A stretch of 64,000 bases of DNA from Methanomicrobium sp. W14 (GTDB lineage Archaea > Halobacteriota > Methanomicrobia > Methanomicrobiales > Methanomicrobiaceae), in NCBI RefSeq assembly GCF_017875315.1, contig NZ_JAGGMM010000002.1:655867-719866 (forward strand), written 5' to 3'. Position numbers and translations under genes: made by a program. The first letter of the stretch is position 1; each line of letters starts with the position of its first letter. The notes below the pieces were generated by a model, which was given only the letters and a program-made list of their open reading frames with translations, had not been told where the DNA came from and did no database searches. This document shows, one piece after another, positions 20,403-28,231 of the stretch.

Positions 20403-21605
20403 TCAGATTAAAGAGCCGAGATATGCGGCAAGGTTACCAAGTCCGTCTGCAAGGACGACTGTCGGGTCTATTCCGAGAATCGGGAATATGAATATGAAGT
20501 ATGCGAACGTCCCGATAGTGCTCCCTACGTTTGCAAGTGCCGCAACAAGGACGACCCTGAACATCGGGACCTTTCTCATCTCCGTGAAAGTTTCGGCCTC
20601 TATAATCTTCTGAAAGTCAGAAGCTTTCGGTTTTCTTACCTTTGCCTCAGTTATCGCCGCGAACCATCCTGCCGCAAGAAGCGGGTTTAAGGAGGTCATC
20701 CACGATACACAGAATGCCGTCAGGGCCGAGAGAGGGTGGCCTCCGGCAAGAAGAGTAAAACCTCCTGCCAGAATCCCGTTTATAAGAACCCAGTATATGA
20801 TGGCCCATATCAAAACCTCAAGTCCCACACCCGAAAAAGCTATCAGTATGAGGAGGAATGCAAACATTGCAACGAAAATTCCTCCTATGATGAATTTCCA
20901 CGGGAGTGGTTTAGGCTGCTGGACAAGGGACTGAACAGGCGGGAGTTTTGACGGGTCGTTAAGGTAACCCCTGATGCCCTTTAAATGGCCTGCGCCGACA
21001 ACCCCGAGGACCCTCTCGTTCTTCTTTGAAAGCATGAGAAGGGAATGGGCAAGGAATGCGTCTCTTTCATCGATAAGCGCCCTTGCACCGTTTGGTGAGA
21101 AAGTGTGGAACTCCTCTATAGCCATCTCTATCAGGTCCTTGTCTTTTGCAAGACTTTCGATGTCGACCTCCTCGTCTCCGCCGCGTCCGGCAATTGTCCC
21201 GGCAAGAGCACCGAGAAGCTTAATCTTTTCCCAGATGCTCATCCCCTTCCAGAACCTGGAAAGTGTGATTCTTATGTCCCTGTCGGCAAGTGCCAGGGGA
21301 ATCTGCCTTTTTTCAGCCTCATCTATTGCCGCTATCATCTCGGAACCCGGTTCAACGCCTACGTCCATTCCGATTTTTCTTTGGATGTACGCAAGCATCC
21401 ACTGGACAAGAATTTCTGAGAAGTTGCCACCCTTAATTATGTCATCGACTTCGGGTTTCTGTCCCTGCTTTTTTAAGGCCGCATATCTTCCCCTGTCAAG
21501 TTCGACTGCAATAACATCCGGAGAAAACTCTTCGATTGCAGTTTTTACTTCTTCCACACTGTTTTTTGATACGTGAGCCGTTCCGACCAGATGTATTTCA
21601 CTCAA
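20403..21605 (-). CDS. TraB/PrgY-family membrane protein
   Basis: A 400-residue protein with an N-terminal TraB domain (about 1-215) and four or five C-terminal transmembrane helices from residue about 238. Conserved motifs are GTAHVS (8-13), AVELDRGRYAAL (33-44) and GAGHLKGI (204-211), which in the Tiki/TraB/GumN superfamily form a candidate metal-dependent protease site. In enterococci TraB/PrgY limits pheromone activity; in archaea the role is unknown. It overlaps the start region of the preceding YkgJ-like gene by eight bases, so the two are probably one operon. Confidence 0.85.
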   Translation of the reverse strand: MSEIHLVGTAHVSKNSVEEVKTAIEEFSPDVIAVELDRGRYAALKKQGQKPEVDDIIKGGNFSEILVQWMLAYIQRKIGMDVGVEPGSEMIAAIDEAEKRQIPLALADRDIRITLSRFWKGMSIWEKIKLLGALAGTIAGRGGDEEVDIESLAKDKDLIEMAIEEFHTFSPNGARALIDERDAFLAHSLLMLSKKNERVLGVVGAGHLKGIRGYLNDPSKLPPVQSLVQQPKPLPWKFIIGGIFVAMFAFLLILIAFSGVGLEVLIWAIIYWVLINGILAGGFTLLAGGHPLSALTAFCVSWMTSLNPLLAAGWFAAITEAKVRKPKASDFQKIIEAETFTEMRKVPMFRVVLVAALANVGSTIGTFAYFIFIFPILGIDPTVVLADGLGNLAAYLGSLI

Positions 21606-22137
21606 TTTTTTTAACCCCTTCGCTGTCGATAACGCAGGACTTCATCTTTGAAATGTCCAGACTGCCGTATATTTTTTTGATTGCATTATATTCCATATCT
21701 TCCGTCTCTTTTCTTTTTATCAGCGCATCTGCAGTCATGGATGCTTCTTCATCCGTTATTTCATATCCCTTTGAACAGCATTCCGAGACCAAAAGACCAT
21801 CTTCAGCCAGCATAAGGGGGTACGTCCTGCAGATCTGCGGGCGGTGTTCATATATCGTGCATTTGTTTTGACCGTCAAAAAATATACATTTTTTTTCGTC
21901 CCTTTTAAGGCACCATGCAAAAGTAACACTGCACCCTTCAACATCAAATGATTCAGGGTAGGGCACAACGAATTCGTCCCTTTTCATCCCGGTCACCTTT
22001 TCTATCTCGACGATTTCAGGTATTCCGAGAATGACAAGGTTTGAGTCTTTGGACTGTGCAGTGCAGCATTCGCCGCACATTGAGCACCTGAAGCCTGTTT
22101 TCTTAATTTCTCTTATAAGATCCTTTTTTTTCGGCAT
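21598..22137 (-). CDS. YkgJ-family cysteine cluster protein
   Basis: A 179-residue protein with the CxxCxxCC cluster at Cys18, Cys21, Cys24 and Cys25 and the second signature CTIYEHRPQICRTYPL around residues 93-108. The family (formerly Fe-S or zinc cluster UPF0153) is thought to bind a metal centre; some members are linked to oxidative protein modification. Its stop overlaps the start of the TraB-like gene. Function here is not known. Confidence 0.85.
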   Translation of the reverse strand: MPKKKDLIREIKKTGFRCSMCGECCTAQSKDSNLVILGIPEIVEIEKVTGMKRDEFVVPYPESFDVEGCSVTFAWCLKRDEKKCIFFDGQNKCTIYEHRPQICRTYPLMLAEDGLLVSECCSKGYEITDEEASMTADALIKRKETEDMEYNAIKKIYGSLDISKMKSCVIDSEGVKKIE

Positions 22138-22236
22138 AATAATCCCTGCCTTTTTTTGGCAGGTCTGAGAAAAGATTTCAGTAAAAAATTCTGATATCCT
22201 TAATTATTTACCTGTTATTATATGATTTAAAACATT

Positions 22237-22797
22237 TCAGAGCAGTTCTTTTGTAATTCTGTCAAAATTTTCATAGACTATGTGTCCGTCTTCAGTGTGG
22301 CTTACTTCAGGGTGCCACTGGACACCGTAGATATGTTCATTTTCGTTTGCTATCGCTTCGGCTCCGCAGATATTGGATTTTGCAAGAAGGGTGAAACCCT
22401 TTGGAATTACTTTAACTTCGTCGGCATGTGACGCCCAGACAGAAATCCTGTCCGGAAACCCCTCGAGTATTTTACCGTGCTCTATTATATCAACCTCTAC
22501 TCTGCCGAACCCACCCATGGCGCCTTTTTTGACAACTCCACCTCTTCTTGTCGCGATTATGTGCAGACCAAGGCATACTCCGAGAACCGGAAGACCAAGG
22601 TCAACGTATTCGGGTGCAAAGTTTGCGCGCTCAATTGACGGTCCTCCGCCGAGAATTATTCCACGACAGCTGTCTGCAACTTTTTCCGGCGGAGTGTCGT
22701 TTTTTATCATTTCGGCGTCTATATCAAGGTCTCTTAGCATCCTTTTTATGAGGTGGTTGAACTGCCCAAAGTTGTTTACGAGATATATCGGGAGCAT
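22237..22797 (-). CDS. guaAA: GMP synthase, glutamine amidotransferase subunit A
   Basis: Supplies ammonia from glutamine for XMP to GMP conversion; in archaea GMP synthase is split into glutaminase (this gene) and synthetase. The catalytic Cys75 is in GVCLGLH, with His162 and Glu164 in WHPEVSHTE. The length of 186 residues from ATG 22797 (MLPIYLVNNFGQFNH) matches the family; the 14 residues read upstream in frame have no likeness. The synthetase subunit guaAB is not in the window. The start lies opposite two tiny ORFs, forming a divergent promoter region. Confidence 0.93.
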   Translation of the reverse strand: MLPIYLVNNFGQFNHLIKRMLRDLDIDAEMIKNDTPPEKVADSCRGIILGGGPSIERANFAPEYVDLGLPVLGVCLGLHIIATRRGGVVKKGAMGGFGRVEVDIIEHGKILEGFPDRISVWASHADEVKVIPKGFTLLAKSNICGAEAIANENEHIYGVQWHPEVSHTEDGHIVYENFDRITKELL

Positions 22798-22849
22798 CTG
22801 TATAACTAAATAGGAAAGTTGACCGTATATTCTTTTCACAGTTGCCGGA

Positions 22850-22936
22850 ATGCTTATTGCTGTTGCAATAACGGCAGTCCTGTCATTTGTCTATTCCTAT
22901 GTGGTATTCAGGCGTATCGGGGGCGAAAAGAATTGA
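22850..22936 (+). CDS. Tiny membrane-protein ORF (28 residues)
   Basis: From ATG 22850 the product is mainly one hydrophobic span (LIAVAITAVLSFVYSYVVF) followed by basic FRRIGGEKN. A TATA-like GTATATTC (22825-22832) is about 24 nt upstream, so the message could start at this ATG. No homologue is recognised. It overlaps the next ORF in the +1 frame by 38 bases and the two may be one frameshifted gene. Confidence 0.4.
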   Translation: MLIAVAITAVLSFVYSYVVFRRIGGEKN

Positions 22937-23030
22937 AATCGTTAAGGACTTCAGGAGGGGGGTGGTTAATCTGACGCTTAACCTGATGTTTGAGGCGCTG
23001 GCCGATCCGACACGGAGGAAAAAAGAGTAG
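22899..23030 (+). CDS. Small basic ORF (43 residues), overlapping the preceding one
   Basis: Reads MWYSGVSGAKRIEIVKDF and continues RRGVVNLTLNLMFEALADPT before a basic RRKKE end. The composition from KRIEIV onwards looks coding, while its first residues overlap the hydrophobic ORF. One reading is a single protein of about 60 residues (membrane span, then this helix) made by +1 frameshift near 22926-22932; another is that a real frameshift mutation or a sequence error split it. No family recognised. Confidence 0.4.
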   Translation: MWYSGVSGAKRIEIVKDFRRGVVNLTLNLMFEALADPTRRKKE

Positions 23031-23042
23031 AAAAAGCCTTTT

Positions 23043-24062
23043 TCAGTAGTTTTTGCACCTGAAATGTCCCATAAACTCTTTAATTTTTTCAAAAATATCG
23101 TCTTTTGAGTACCCTGACATATATGCAAGCCATAATGCACCGGCAAGAACTGCTCCCTCCTTTACCTCACCGTTTTCATATCTTTCAAGTGAATGTATGC
23201 CTATATTCCTGAAGTCCGGGTCAACGTACCAGCCTGTCGCACCTACTTCACGTGCGCTCTTTTCAATGTTTGCCGATTTGTCGGCACGCACATATTCTGT
23301 CGTAACAAACGGGGGTATTTCGTTGCCAAGGGATTTTATGTGGGCGCAGACCGAAAGCATCTGTGTTCCCCCGGAGAGGACGACTTTTCCGCAGAAGCCT
23401 TTTGAAATTCCGGCTGCAACCGGCATCATTGGGTCGCCTGCGTACCTTATAATGTCAAACGGGTCAACAATTCCGTCGTCCTTAATCCTCTGTAGCGTCC
23501 TGCTGCATATTTCTCCCTTAAGGGTAGTCGGGTTGTCGATAAAGCTGCTTGAAACTCCTGCTTCGTATCCCAGGGCCCTTAAAACACAGAGTGCCGTTGT
23601 GGTTCCCCCGGGGACGCTTTCGCCGAGGATCAGCAGGTCACTGTACCTGCTCCACTGTTTTCCTATGGCAATGCCTCTTTTGTAAAGTTCTTCCGGGTCT
23701 TTTACAGCATCGCCGAATCGCGGGTCTTCGCCTGGCTTTCCGTAGACGTCCATGCAAGGGAAGTCCGGCTCGTTTACCAGACCTGCATTAACAATAACCG
23801 GGTCTATTGAGCACATGTCAAACATTGCCCTTGTTATTGTCGCAGGTGTTGCACATCCCCTGGGGCTCAGGGGTATATCGGAGTCAGGGTCCGGCCCGTA
23901 GAGAATAAGTCTGCCGTCAAGATTCGGTGTCATAAGGGTAGCTTTAGGGCTGGCACCGGCGGCTGATACTCCGGGTACTACAGAGAGCATCGAGTTTGCT
24001 ATAATCATTGCGGCCATCGGTTTTTTGAACTTAATATCGGGTATATCTGAGAGAAATGGCAT
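23043..24062 (-). CDS. cobT: CobT-like nicotinate-nucleotide:base phosphoribosyltransferase (archaeal type)
   Basis: Activates the lower base of cobamides by moving ribose phosphate from nicotinate mononucleotide to it; methanogens commonly use 5-hydroxybenzimidazole. The 339-residue protein matches the archaeal CobT group in overall pattern: GVSAAGASPKATLMTP early, GESVPGGTTTALCVLRALGY in the middle and VVLSGGTQMLSV near residue 240. It differs from bacterial CobT in sequence but shares the glycine-rich phosphate loops. The neighbour cobS is transcribed divergently, so both have promoters in the 140-bp AT-rich gap. It converges with the small ORFs at 22.9 kb. Confidence 0.9.
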   Translation of the reverse strand: MPFLSDIPDIKFKKPMAAMIIANSMLSVVPGVSAAGASPKATLMTPNLDGRLILYGPDPDSDIPLSPRGCATPATITRAMFDMCSIDPVIVNAGLVNEPDFPCMDVYGKPGEDPRFGDAVKDPEELYKRGIAIGKQWSRYSDLLILGESVPGGTTTALCVLRALGYEAGVSSSFIDNPTTLKGEICSRTLQRIKDDGIVDPFDIIRYAGDPMMPVAAGISKGFCGKVVLSGGTQMLSVCAHIKSLGNEIPPFVTTEYVRADKSANIEKSAREVGATGWYVDPDFRNIGIHSLERYENGEVKEGAVLAGALWLAYMSGYSKDDIFEKIKEFMGHFRCKNY

Positions 24063-24201
24063 ATTTACGTTTGTAATGTTTATTGATTATAAGATATCCC
24101 ATTTTTCTAAAATTAAGGAAAAAATAATTGTTCTGGAGTTAAATTAAATTAAGTAATATTAAATAATTTTTTAAAAAAGTTCGCCAATACTTATTTTGCT
24201 C

Positions 24202-24924
24202 ATGGCAGAATTTTTCAAATCTCTCATTGCAATATTTCAGTTCTTCACGATAGTCCCGCTCGGCAAAAATCTGGATTTTGAGCTGTATACACGTCATTTC
24301 TATCTTATCCCTTTTGTAGGGTATTTTGTAGGAATCATCGCCGCAGTTGTCGCGTACTTTATGCCGTCGCATGAACTTTCAGCAGCCGCATGCATCGCTG
24401 CGGTCATGATAATGTATGGATTCAACCATTTTGACGGTCTTCTTGACATGGGAGACGGTCTTATGGCGCACGGCAGCCGCGAAAAAAGGGTGAAGGCCCT
24501 GACTGACCAGAACATTGGTGCAGGTGGTGTCGCAACAGGTATGCTTGTGATACTCATGACGTATACCGGGCTTTTATCCGTTCCCTCAATCCCTGTTGCA
24601 ATAATAGCAGCAGAAGTGACTGCCAAATTTTCGCAGGTCCTCTTTCTTACATACGGAAAACCCTTCAGGGACGGAATATTTTCGTATACCCACTCTTTTG
24701 CAAAGAAATGGTTCCCGCTGGCTTCTGTTATAATCTGCCTGCCTCTTTTGCTCCTTCCCCTGGGCATAACCGGATTTGCAGGAATAGTCTGCGCTCTTTT
24801 GCTGTCTTTTTGTGTCCTGTATTACCTGTCCGGCCGTCTATTCGGCGGGATAAACGGGGACGTAACAGGTGCGGCAAATGAGATTACAAGGCTTGTTGTG
24901 ATAATTGCACTTGCATTTTTCTGA
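24202..24924 (+). CDS. cobS: Adenosylcobinamide-GDP ribazoletransferase (cobalamin synthase)
   Basis: An integral membrane enzyme that joins activated cobinamide to alpha-ribazole or its phosphate, the last assembly step of cobamides. The conserved acidic motif HFDGLLDMGDGL with GSREKRVKALTDQNIGAGG follows the second helix, and six or so hydrophobic segments fill the rest. The length of 241 residues is normal. A TTG at 24196 is in frame, but ATG 24202 (MAEFFKSLIAIFQF) matches the family start. It is divergent from cobT, consistent with shared use in cobamide synthesis. Confidence 0.93.
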   Translation: MAEFFKSLIAIFQFFTIVPLGKNLDFELYTRHFYLIPFVGYFVGIIAAVVAYFMPSHELSAAACIAAVMIMYGFNHFDGLLDMGDGLMAHGSREKRVKALTDQNIGAGGVATGMLVILMTYTGLLSVPSIPVAIIAAEVTAKFSQVLFLTYGKPFRDGIFSYTHSFAKKWFPLASVIICLPLLLLPLGITGFAGIVCALLLSFCVLYYLSGRLFGGINGDVTGAANEITRLVVIIALAFF

Positions 24925-25040
24925 TACTTTTTTTATTATTTTAAACGAAGTATGACATTTTGGCCTTCATGAACTATTCATCCGTTTTTTGCATGGTTCA
25001 ACAGGTATTTTATTGAGTTGCCCGCTCCTAATTTAATAAT

Positions 25041-25913
25041 ATGGAAGAAGCGGATCTTGGTCTGCATACAAAAGGCGGAGTAATCACACAGAAAAATTCT
25101 GATTACTGCACGATACGTACAAGGATGCCTGCCGGAGTTCTTTCCGTCGGGAAGATGCGCGGCATTGCAGATATAGCAGAGGAGTTTGGTCAGGATGCCG
25201 TTCACCTGACAACACGCCAGACTATAGAAATCCCGCATATTCATTATACCAGACTTGAGGAGATAGGAGAGAAACTCCAGAAAAACGGGACTCCTGTAGG
25301 TTCGGAAAAAGATGAAGTCGTAAATATAGTCGCCTGCCCCGGGACAGACAGGTGCAAGTATGCAAACATAGACTCGATAAGTCTTGCAAAAAAGCTTGAC
25401 GAGAAGCTCTTTGGAAAAGATATGCCCGTTAAGATGCGGATATCCATATCAGCATGCCCGTATGCATGCACAAGTCCTATTCTGAATGAAATAGGGATAA
25501 CGGGGATTGTCAAGCCGTTAAGGACGCCGGGCCTGTGCACAGGGTGCGGTCACTGCGCAGGTTACTGCCGTGAATCGGCAATTGAGGTTATAAACGGAGA
25601 AGCACATGTCGACGAAAGCAAATGCTTCATGTGTGGAATCTGTATTGAGTCATGCATATTTAAGCTGATAGAGATTGAAAAACGCGGATTTCTGATTACT
25701 GTCGGGGGAAGACGCGGAAGACACCCGAAACTCGGGCGTGAACTTGCTGAAGTCGAAACAGAGGATGAGGTTGTTGATATAATAGACAGGCTTGTCTATT
25801 GGGTGTACAGGCGTGCATGGTCGGGAAGACTTCTTTCGGACCAGCTTGATGATATACAGTTTGAAAAGTTCCGCGAGGAAATTGTAAACGGGAAACAAAA
25901 CGGGCAGGCCTGA
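25041..25913 (+). CDS. Small sulfite-reductase-like protein with ferredoxin domain (Dsr-LP type)
   Basis: A 290-residue siroheme/Fe-S reductase-like protein. The siroheme-4Fe4S ligands are C-X5-C at Cys99 and Cys105 and C-X3-C at Cys139 and Cys143. A two-cluster ferredoxin insertion follows with Cys166, 169, 172, 176 and Cys195, 198, 201, 205. The parasite-reductase half RTRMPAGVLSVGKMRGIADIAEEFG is typical. Such stand-alone proteins are common in methanogens, where the substrate is debated: sulfite, nitrite or tetrapyrrole chemistry. It is a lone gene with an AT-rich upstream region; no associated siroheme gene is nearby. Confidence 0.88.
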   Translation: MEEADLGLHTKGGVITQKNSDYCTIRTRMPAGVLSVGKMRGIADIAEEFGQDAVHLTTRQTIEIPHIHYTRLEEIGEKLQKNGTPVGSEKDEVVNIVACPGTDRCKYANIDSISLAKKLDEKLFGKDMPVKMRISISACPYACTSPILNEIGITGIVKPLRTPGLCTGCGHCAGYCRESAIEVINGEAHVDESKCFMCGICIESCIFKLIEIEKRGFLITVGGRRGRHPKLGRELAEVETEDEVVDIIDRLVYWVYRRAWSGRLLSDQLDDIQFEKFREEIVNGKQNGQA

Positions 25914-25950
25914 CGTAAGAATTGTTTTTGGAAATAGATAATTGCCTCAG

Positions 25951-25982
25951 TGATAGGAATATTTTTTGATAGGAATATTTTT
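25951..25982. repeat. Exact 16-bp tandem duplication
   Basis: TGATAGGAATATTTTT occurs at 25951-25966 and again at 25967-25982, between two convergent genes. Each unit ends in a T run and could help termination of both transcripts. Confidence 0.8.
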
Positions 25983-26101
25983 TTGCCGAAACCGGGGTTG
26001 TGCAAGGTGCAGAGACCTCCCGGCCAAATCTATATATTTCCTGTTATTTTTAGAAATAACATCTGACCGGAGATTATTGCTTCAATAATTGTTTTTATTT
26101 T

Positions 26102-26407
26102 TTAATAGCTGTACATTGAAGAAAAACCAGTGTCATCGTCATTATCACAGATTATGGCGGAACCGTCTCTTATGAGGGTGTTGAACATCATTGCGGCATT
26201 GAGGAGTTCTTCATCAGGGTTTCTTCCTTTCTGGACTCCGGTAAGTTTTTCTTTTTGGGGCGCAGGAATGTTTCTTTTGCCTACAAGCACTCCGCTACAG
26301 TATTTACAGTAAGCGCACTGGCTGTACACTGAAACCTCCTTTCCTGCGCACTTTACGGTAACTCTTTGTTTACCATCGTTGCGGTTTAGGGGAAGTGTCT
26401 TCATCAA
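26102..26407 (-). CDS. Small cysteine-motif protein of unknown function
   Basis: A 101-residue protein not assigned to a family. The N-terminal half has Cys20, Cys31, Cys34 and Cys37 (QCAYCKYC), spaced C-X10-C-X2-C-X2-C, able to bind zinc or an iron-sulfur cluster. The C-terminal half is a helix (DEELLNAAMMFNTLIRDG) followed by an acidic stretch. It is convergent with the Dsr-like gene and divergent from tuf. ATG 26404 is an alternative start. Confidence 0.6.
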   Translation of the reverse strand: MMKTLPLNRNDGKQRVTVKCAGKEVSVYSQCAYCKYCSGVLVGKRNIPAPQKEKLTGVQKGRNPDEELLNAAMMFNTLIRDGSAIICDNDDDTGFSSMYSY

Positions 26408-26525
26408 AAAAAGGTTGTACAGTTAAGAGGATAAGAGTTTGCCTTCTCTGCGGCTGCGGATGTTCTGATATAGGGCCGGTCAGTAAAATGAGAGTGCACA
26501 ACGAAATCTTTTATATGGCGTATTT

Positions 26526-26589
26526 CCATATATAAGATACTCGTATCTATGCGATTGGGCGGATATCTTGCCCTTTTATACAATGAGGT
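26526..26589 (+). promoter_or_regulatory. Promoter, inverted repeat and Shine-Dalgarno of the tuf operon
   Basis: A strong CATATATAAG box at 26527-26536 is about 25 nt upstream of the expected start near 26555. The inverted repeat GATAC-TC-GTATC at 26537-26548 lies directly behind the box. GAGGT at 26585-26589 is seven bases before ATG 26597. Confidence 0.6.
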
Positions 26590-26596
26590 TTGGATT

Positions 26597-27874
26597 ATGG
26601 CATCTGACAAGCCACACATGAATCTGGCCGTGGTCGGTCACATCGATCACGGGAAATCCACAACAGTTGGACGTTTACTGTTCGAGACCGGTGCTGTGCC
26701 TGCGCACATCATCGAGAACTACCGTAAGGAAGCGGAGTCAAAGGGAAAAGGATCTTTTGAGTTCGCATGGGTCATGGATAACCTCAAGGAAGAGCGTGAG
26801 CGTGGTATTACAATTGATATCGCACACAAGAGGTTTGACACAGACAAGTTCTACTTCACAATTGTAGACTGCCCGGGTCACCGTGACTTCGTCAAGAACA
26901 TGATCACAGGTGCATCACAGGCTGATGCAGCACTGCTCGTTGTGGCAGCACCTGATGGCCCTATGGAGCAGACAAAGGAGCACGTCTTCCTTTCAAAGAC
27001 GCTCGGTATCAACCAGCTTATTGTCGGAATCAACAAGATGGACGCAGTCAAATACGACCAGAAGCGCTATGAAGAAGTAAAGGCGCAGATCTCCGAGTTA
27101 ATCAAGATGGTCGGATTCAACCCTGCAAAAGTTCCGTTTATTCCTATGTCCTCTTTCAAGGGCGACAACATTGCCCACAAATCCGAGCACACGCCATGGT
27201 ATGACGGCCCGGATCTTCTTGAGGCACTTGATGCACTCCAGGTACCTGAGCTGCCTGTTTCACTTCCGCTTCGCCTCCCTATTCAGGATGTATATTCTAT
27301 ATCCGGTATCGGAACAGTCCCTGTCGGACGTATTGAGACCGGTATAATGAAGAGGGGAATGAAAGTCTCGTTCATGCCTGCAAACAAGGACGGAGAAGTT
27401 AAGTCCATTGAAATGCACCACGAAGACGAGGCTGAAGCAAAGCCCGGTGACAACGTTGGTTTCAACGTCCGCGGTATCGGAAAGAACGATATCCGCCGTG
27501 GTGATGTCTGTGGTCCGGCTGATGTACCACCTTCAGTTGCAGAAGAGTTTACCGGACAGATTGTCATTCTCCAGCACCCGAGTGCAATCACTGTTGGATA
27601 CACACCTGTATTCCACTGCCACACTGCGCAGGTCGCATGCACATTCGTTGAGCTTGTAAAGAAGCTTGACCCGCGTACAGGCCAGGTAAAAGAAGAGAAT
27701 CCAACCTTCCTGAAGGCAGGAGATGCGGCAATTGTTAAGTTCCGCCCTGTCCAGCCAATGGTTATTGAAAAATTCAAGGATATCCCTCAGCTCGGAAGAT
27801 TTGCAATTCGTGATATGGGTTCAACGATTGCGGCAGGTATGTGCATTGACATACAGCAGAAAGAGATGAGATAA
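26597..27874 (+). CDS. tuf: Translation elongation factor EF-1 alpha
   Basis: GTPase that carries aminoacyl-tRNA to the ribosomal A site. G1 is GHIDHGKST (residues 14-22), G3 DCPGHRDF (about 90), G4 NKMD (about 146). Three-domain architecture and 425 residues are normal. The 16 residues read upstream in frame are non-coding; ATG 26597 has a GAGGT site. rpsJ follows 32 nt later, a gene pair typical of archaeal translation operons. Confidence 0.98.
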   Translation: MASDKPHMNLAVVGHIDHGKSTTVGRLLFETGAVPAHIIENYRKEAESKGKGSFEFAWVMDNLKEERERGITIDIAHKRFDTDKFYFTIVDCPGHRDFVKNMITGASQADAALLVVAAPDGPMEQTKEHVFLSKTLGINQLIVGINKMDAVKYDQKRYEEVKAQISELIKMVGFNPAKVPFIPMSSFKGDNIAHKSEHTPWYDGPDLLEALDALQVPELPVSLPLRLPIQDVYSISGIGTVPVGRIETGIMKRGMKVSFMPANKDGEVKSIEMHHEDEAEAKPGDNVGFNVRGIGKNDIRRGDVCGPADVPPSVAEEFTGQIVILQHPSAITVGYTPVFHCHTAQVACTFVELVKKLDPRTGQVKEENPTFLKAGDAAIVKFRPVQPMVIEKFKDIPQLGRFAIRDMGSTIAAGMCIDIQQKEMR

Positions 27875-27906
27875 TCCTTTTCCGATATTTTTTTTGGTGA
27901 CCAAAA

Positions 27907-28215
27907 ATGCAAAAAGCCCGAATTCGTCTTTCCGGTACAGACTTCGAAAAAGTTGAGATGGTCTGTGACAGGATCAGAGAAATTGCAGAACGTACAGGTG
28001 TAAATCTTGCAGGGCCTGTTCCGCTTCCAACCAGAAAAATGGTTGTTCCAATACGCAAGAGCCCCGACGGGGAAGGTACGGCAACTTGGGACCGCTGGCA
28101 GATGCGTGTCCACAAGAGACTAATTGATCTCGATGCAGATGAGCGTGCGCTCAGACAGCTGATGCGCATACAGGTTCCGAAGGACATTGGTATTGAGATT
28201 GTTCTGGAAAACTAA
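27907..28215 (+). CDS. rpsJ: 30S ribosomal protein S10
   Basis: S10p/uS10 of the small subunit head, 102 residues as usual in archaea. It has the [19 protein letters not shown] opening, the extended loop [13 protein letters not shown] and the conserved [10 protein letters not shown] helix start. It follows tuf in the same transcript and precedes a membrane protein by only 16 nt. Confidence 0.98.
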   Translation: MQKARIRLSGTDFEKVEMVCDRIREIAERTGVNLAGPVPLPTRKMVVPIRKSPDGEGTATWDRWQMRVHKRLIDLDADERALRQLMRIQVPKDIGIEIVLEN

Positions 28216-28231
28216 ATAAGGAGGCGGCCAG

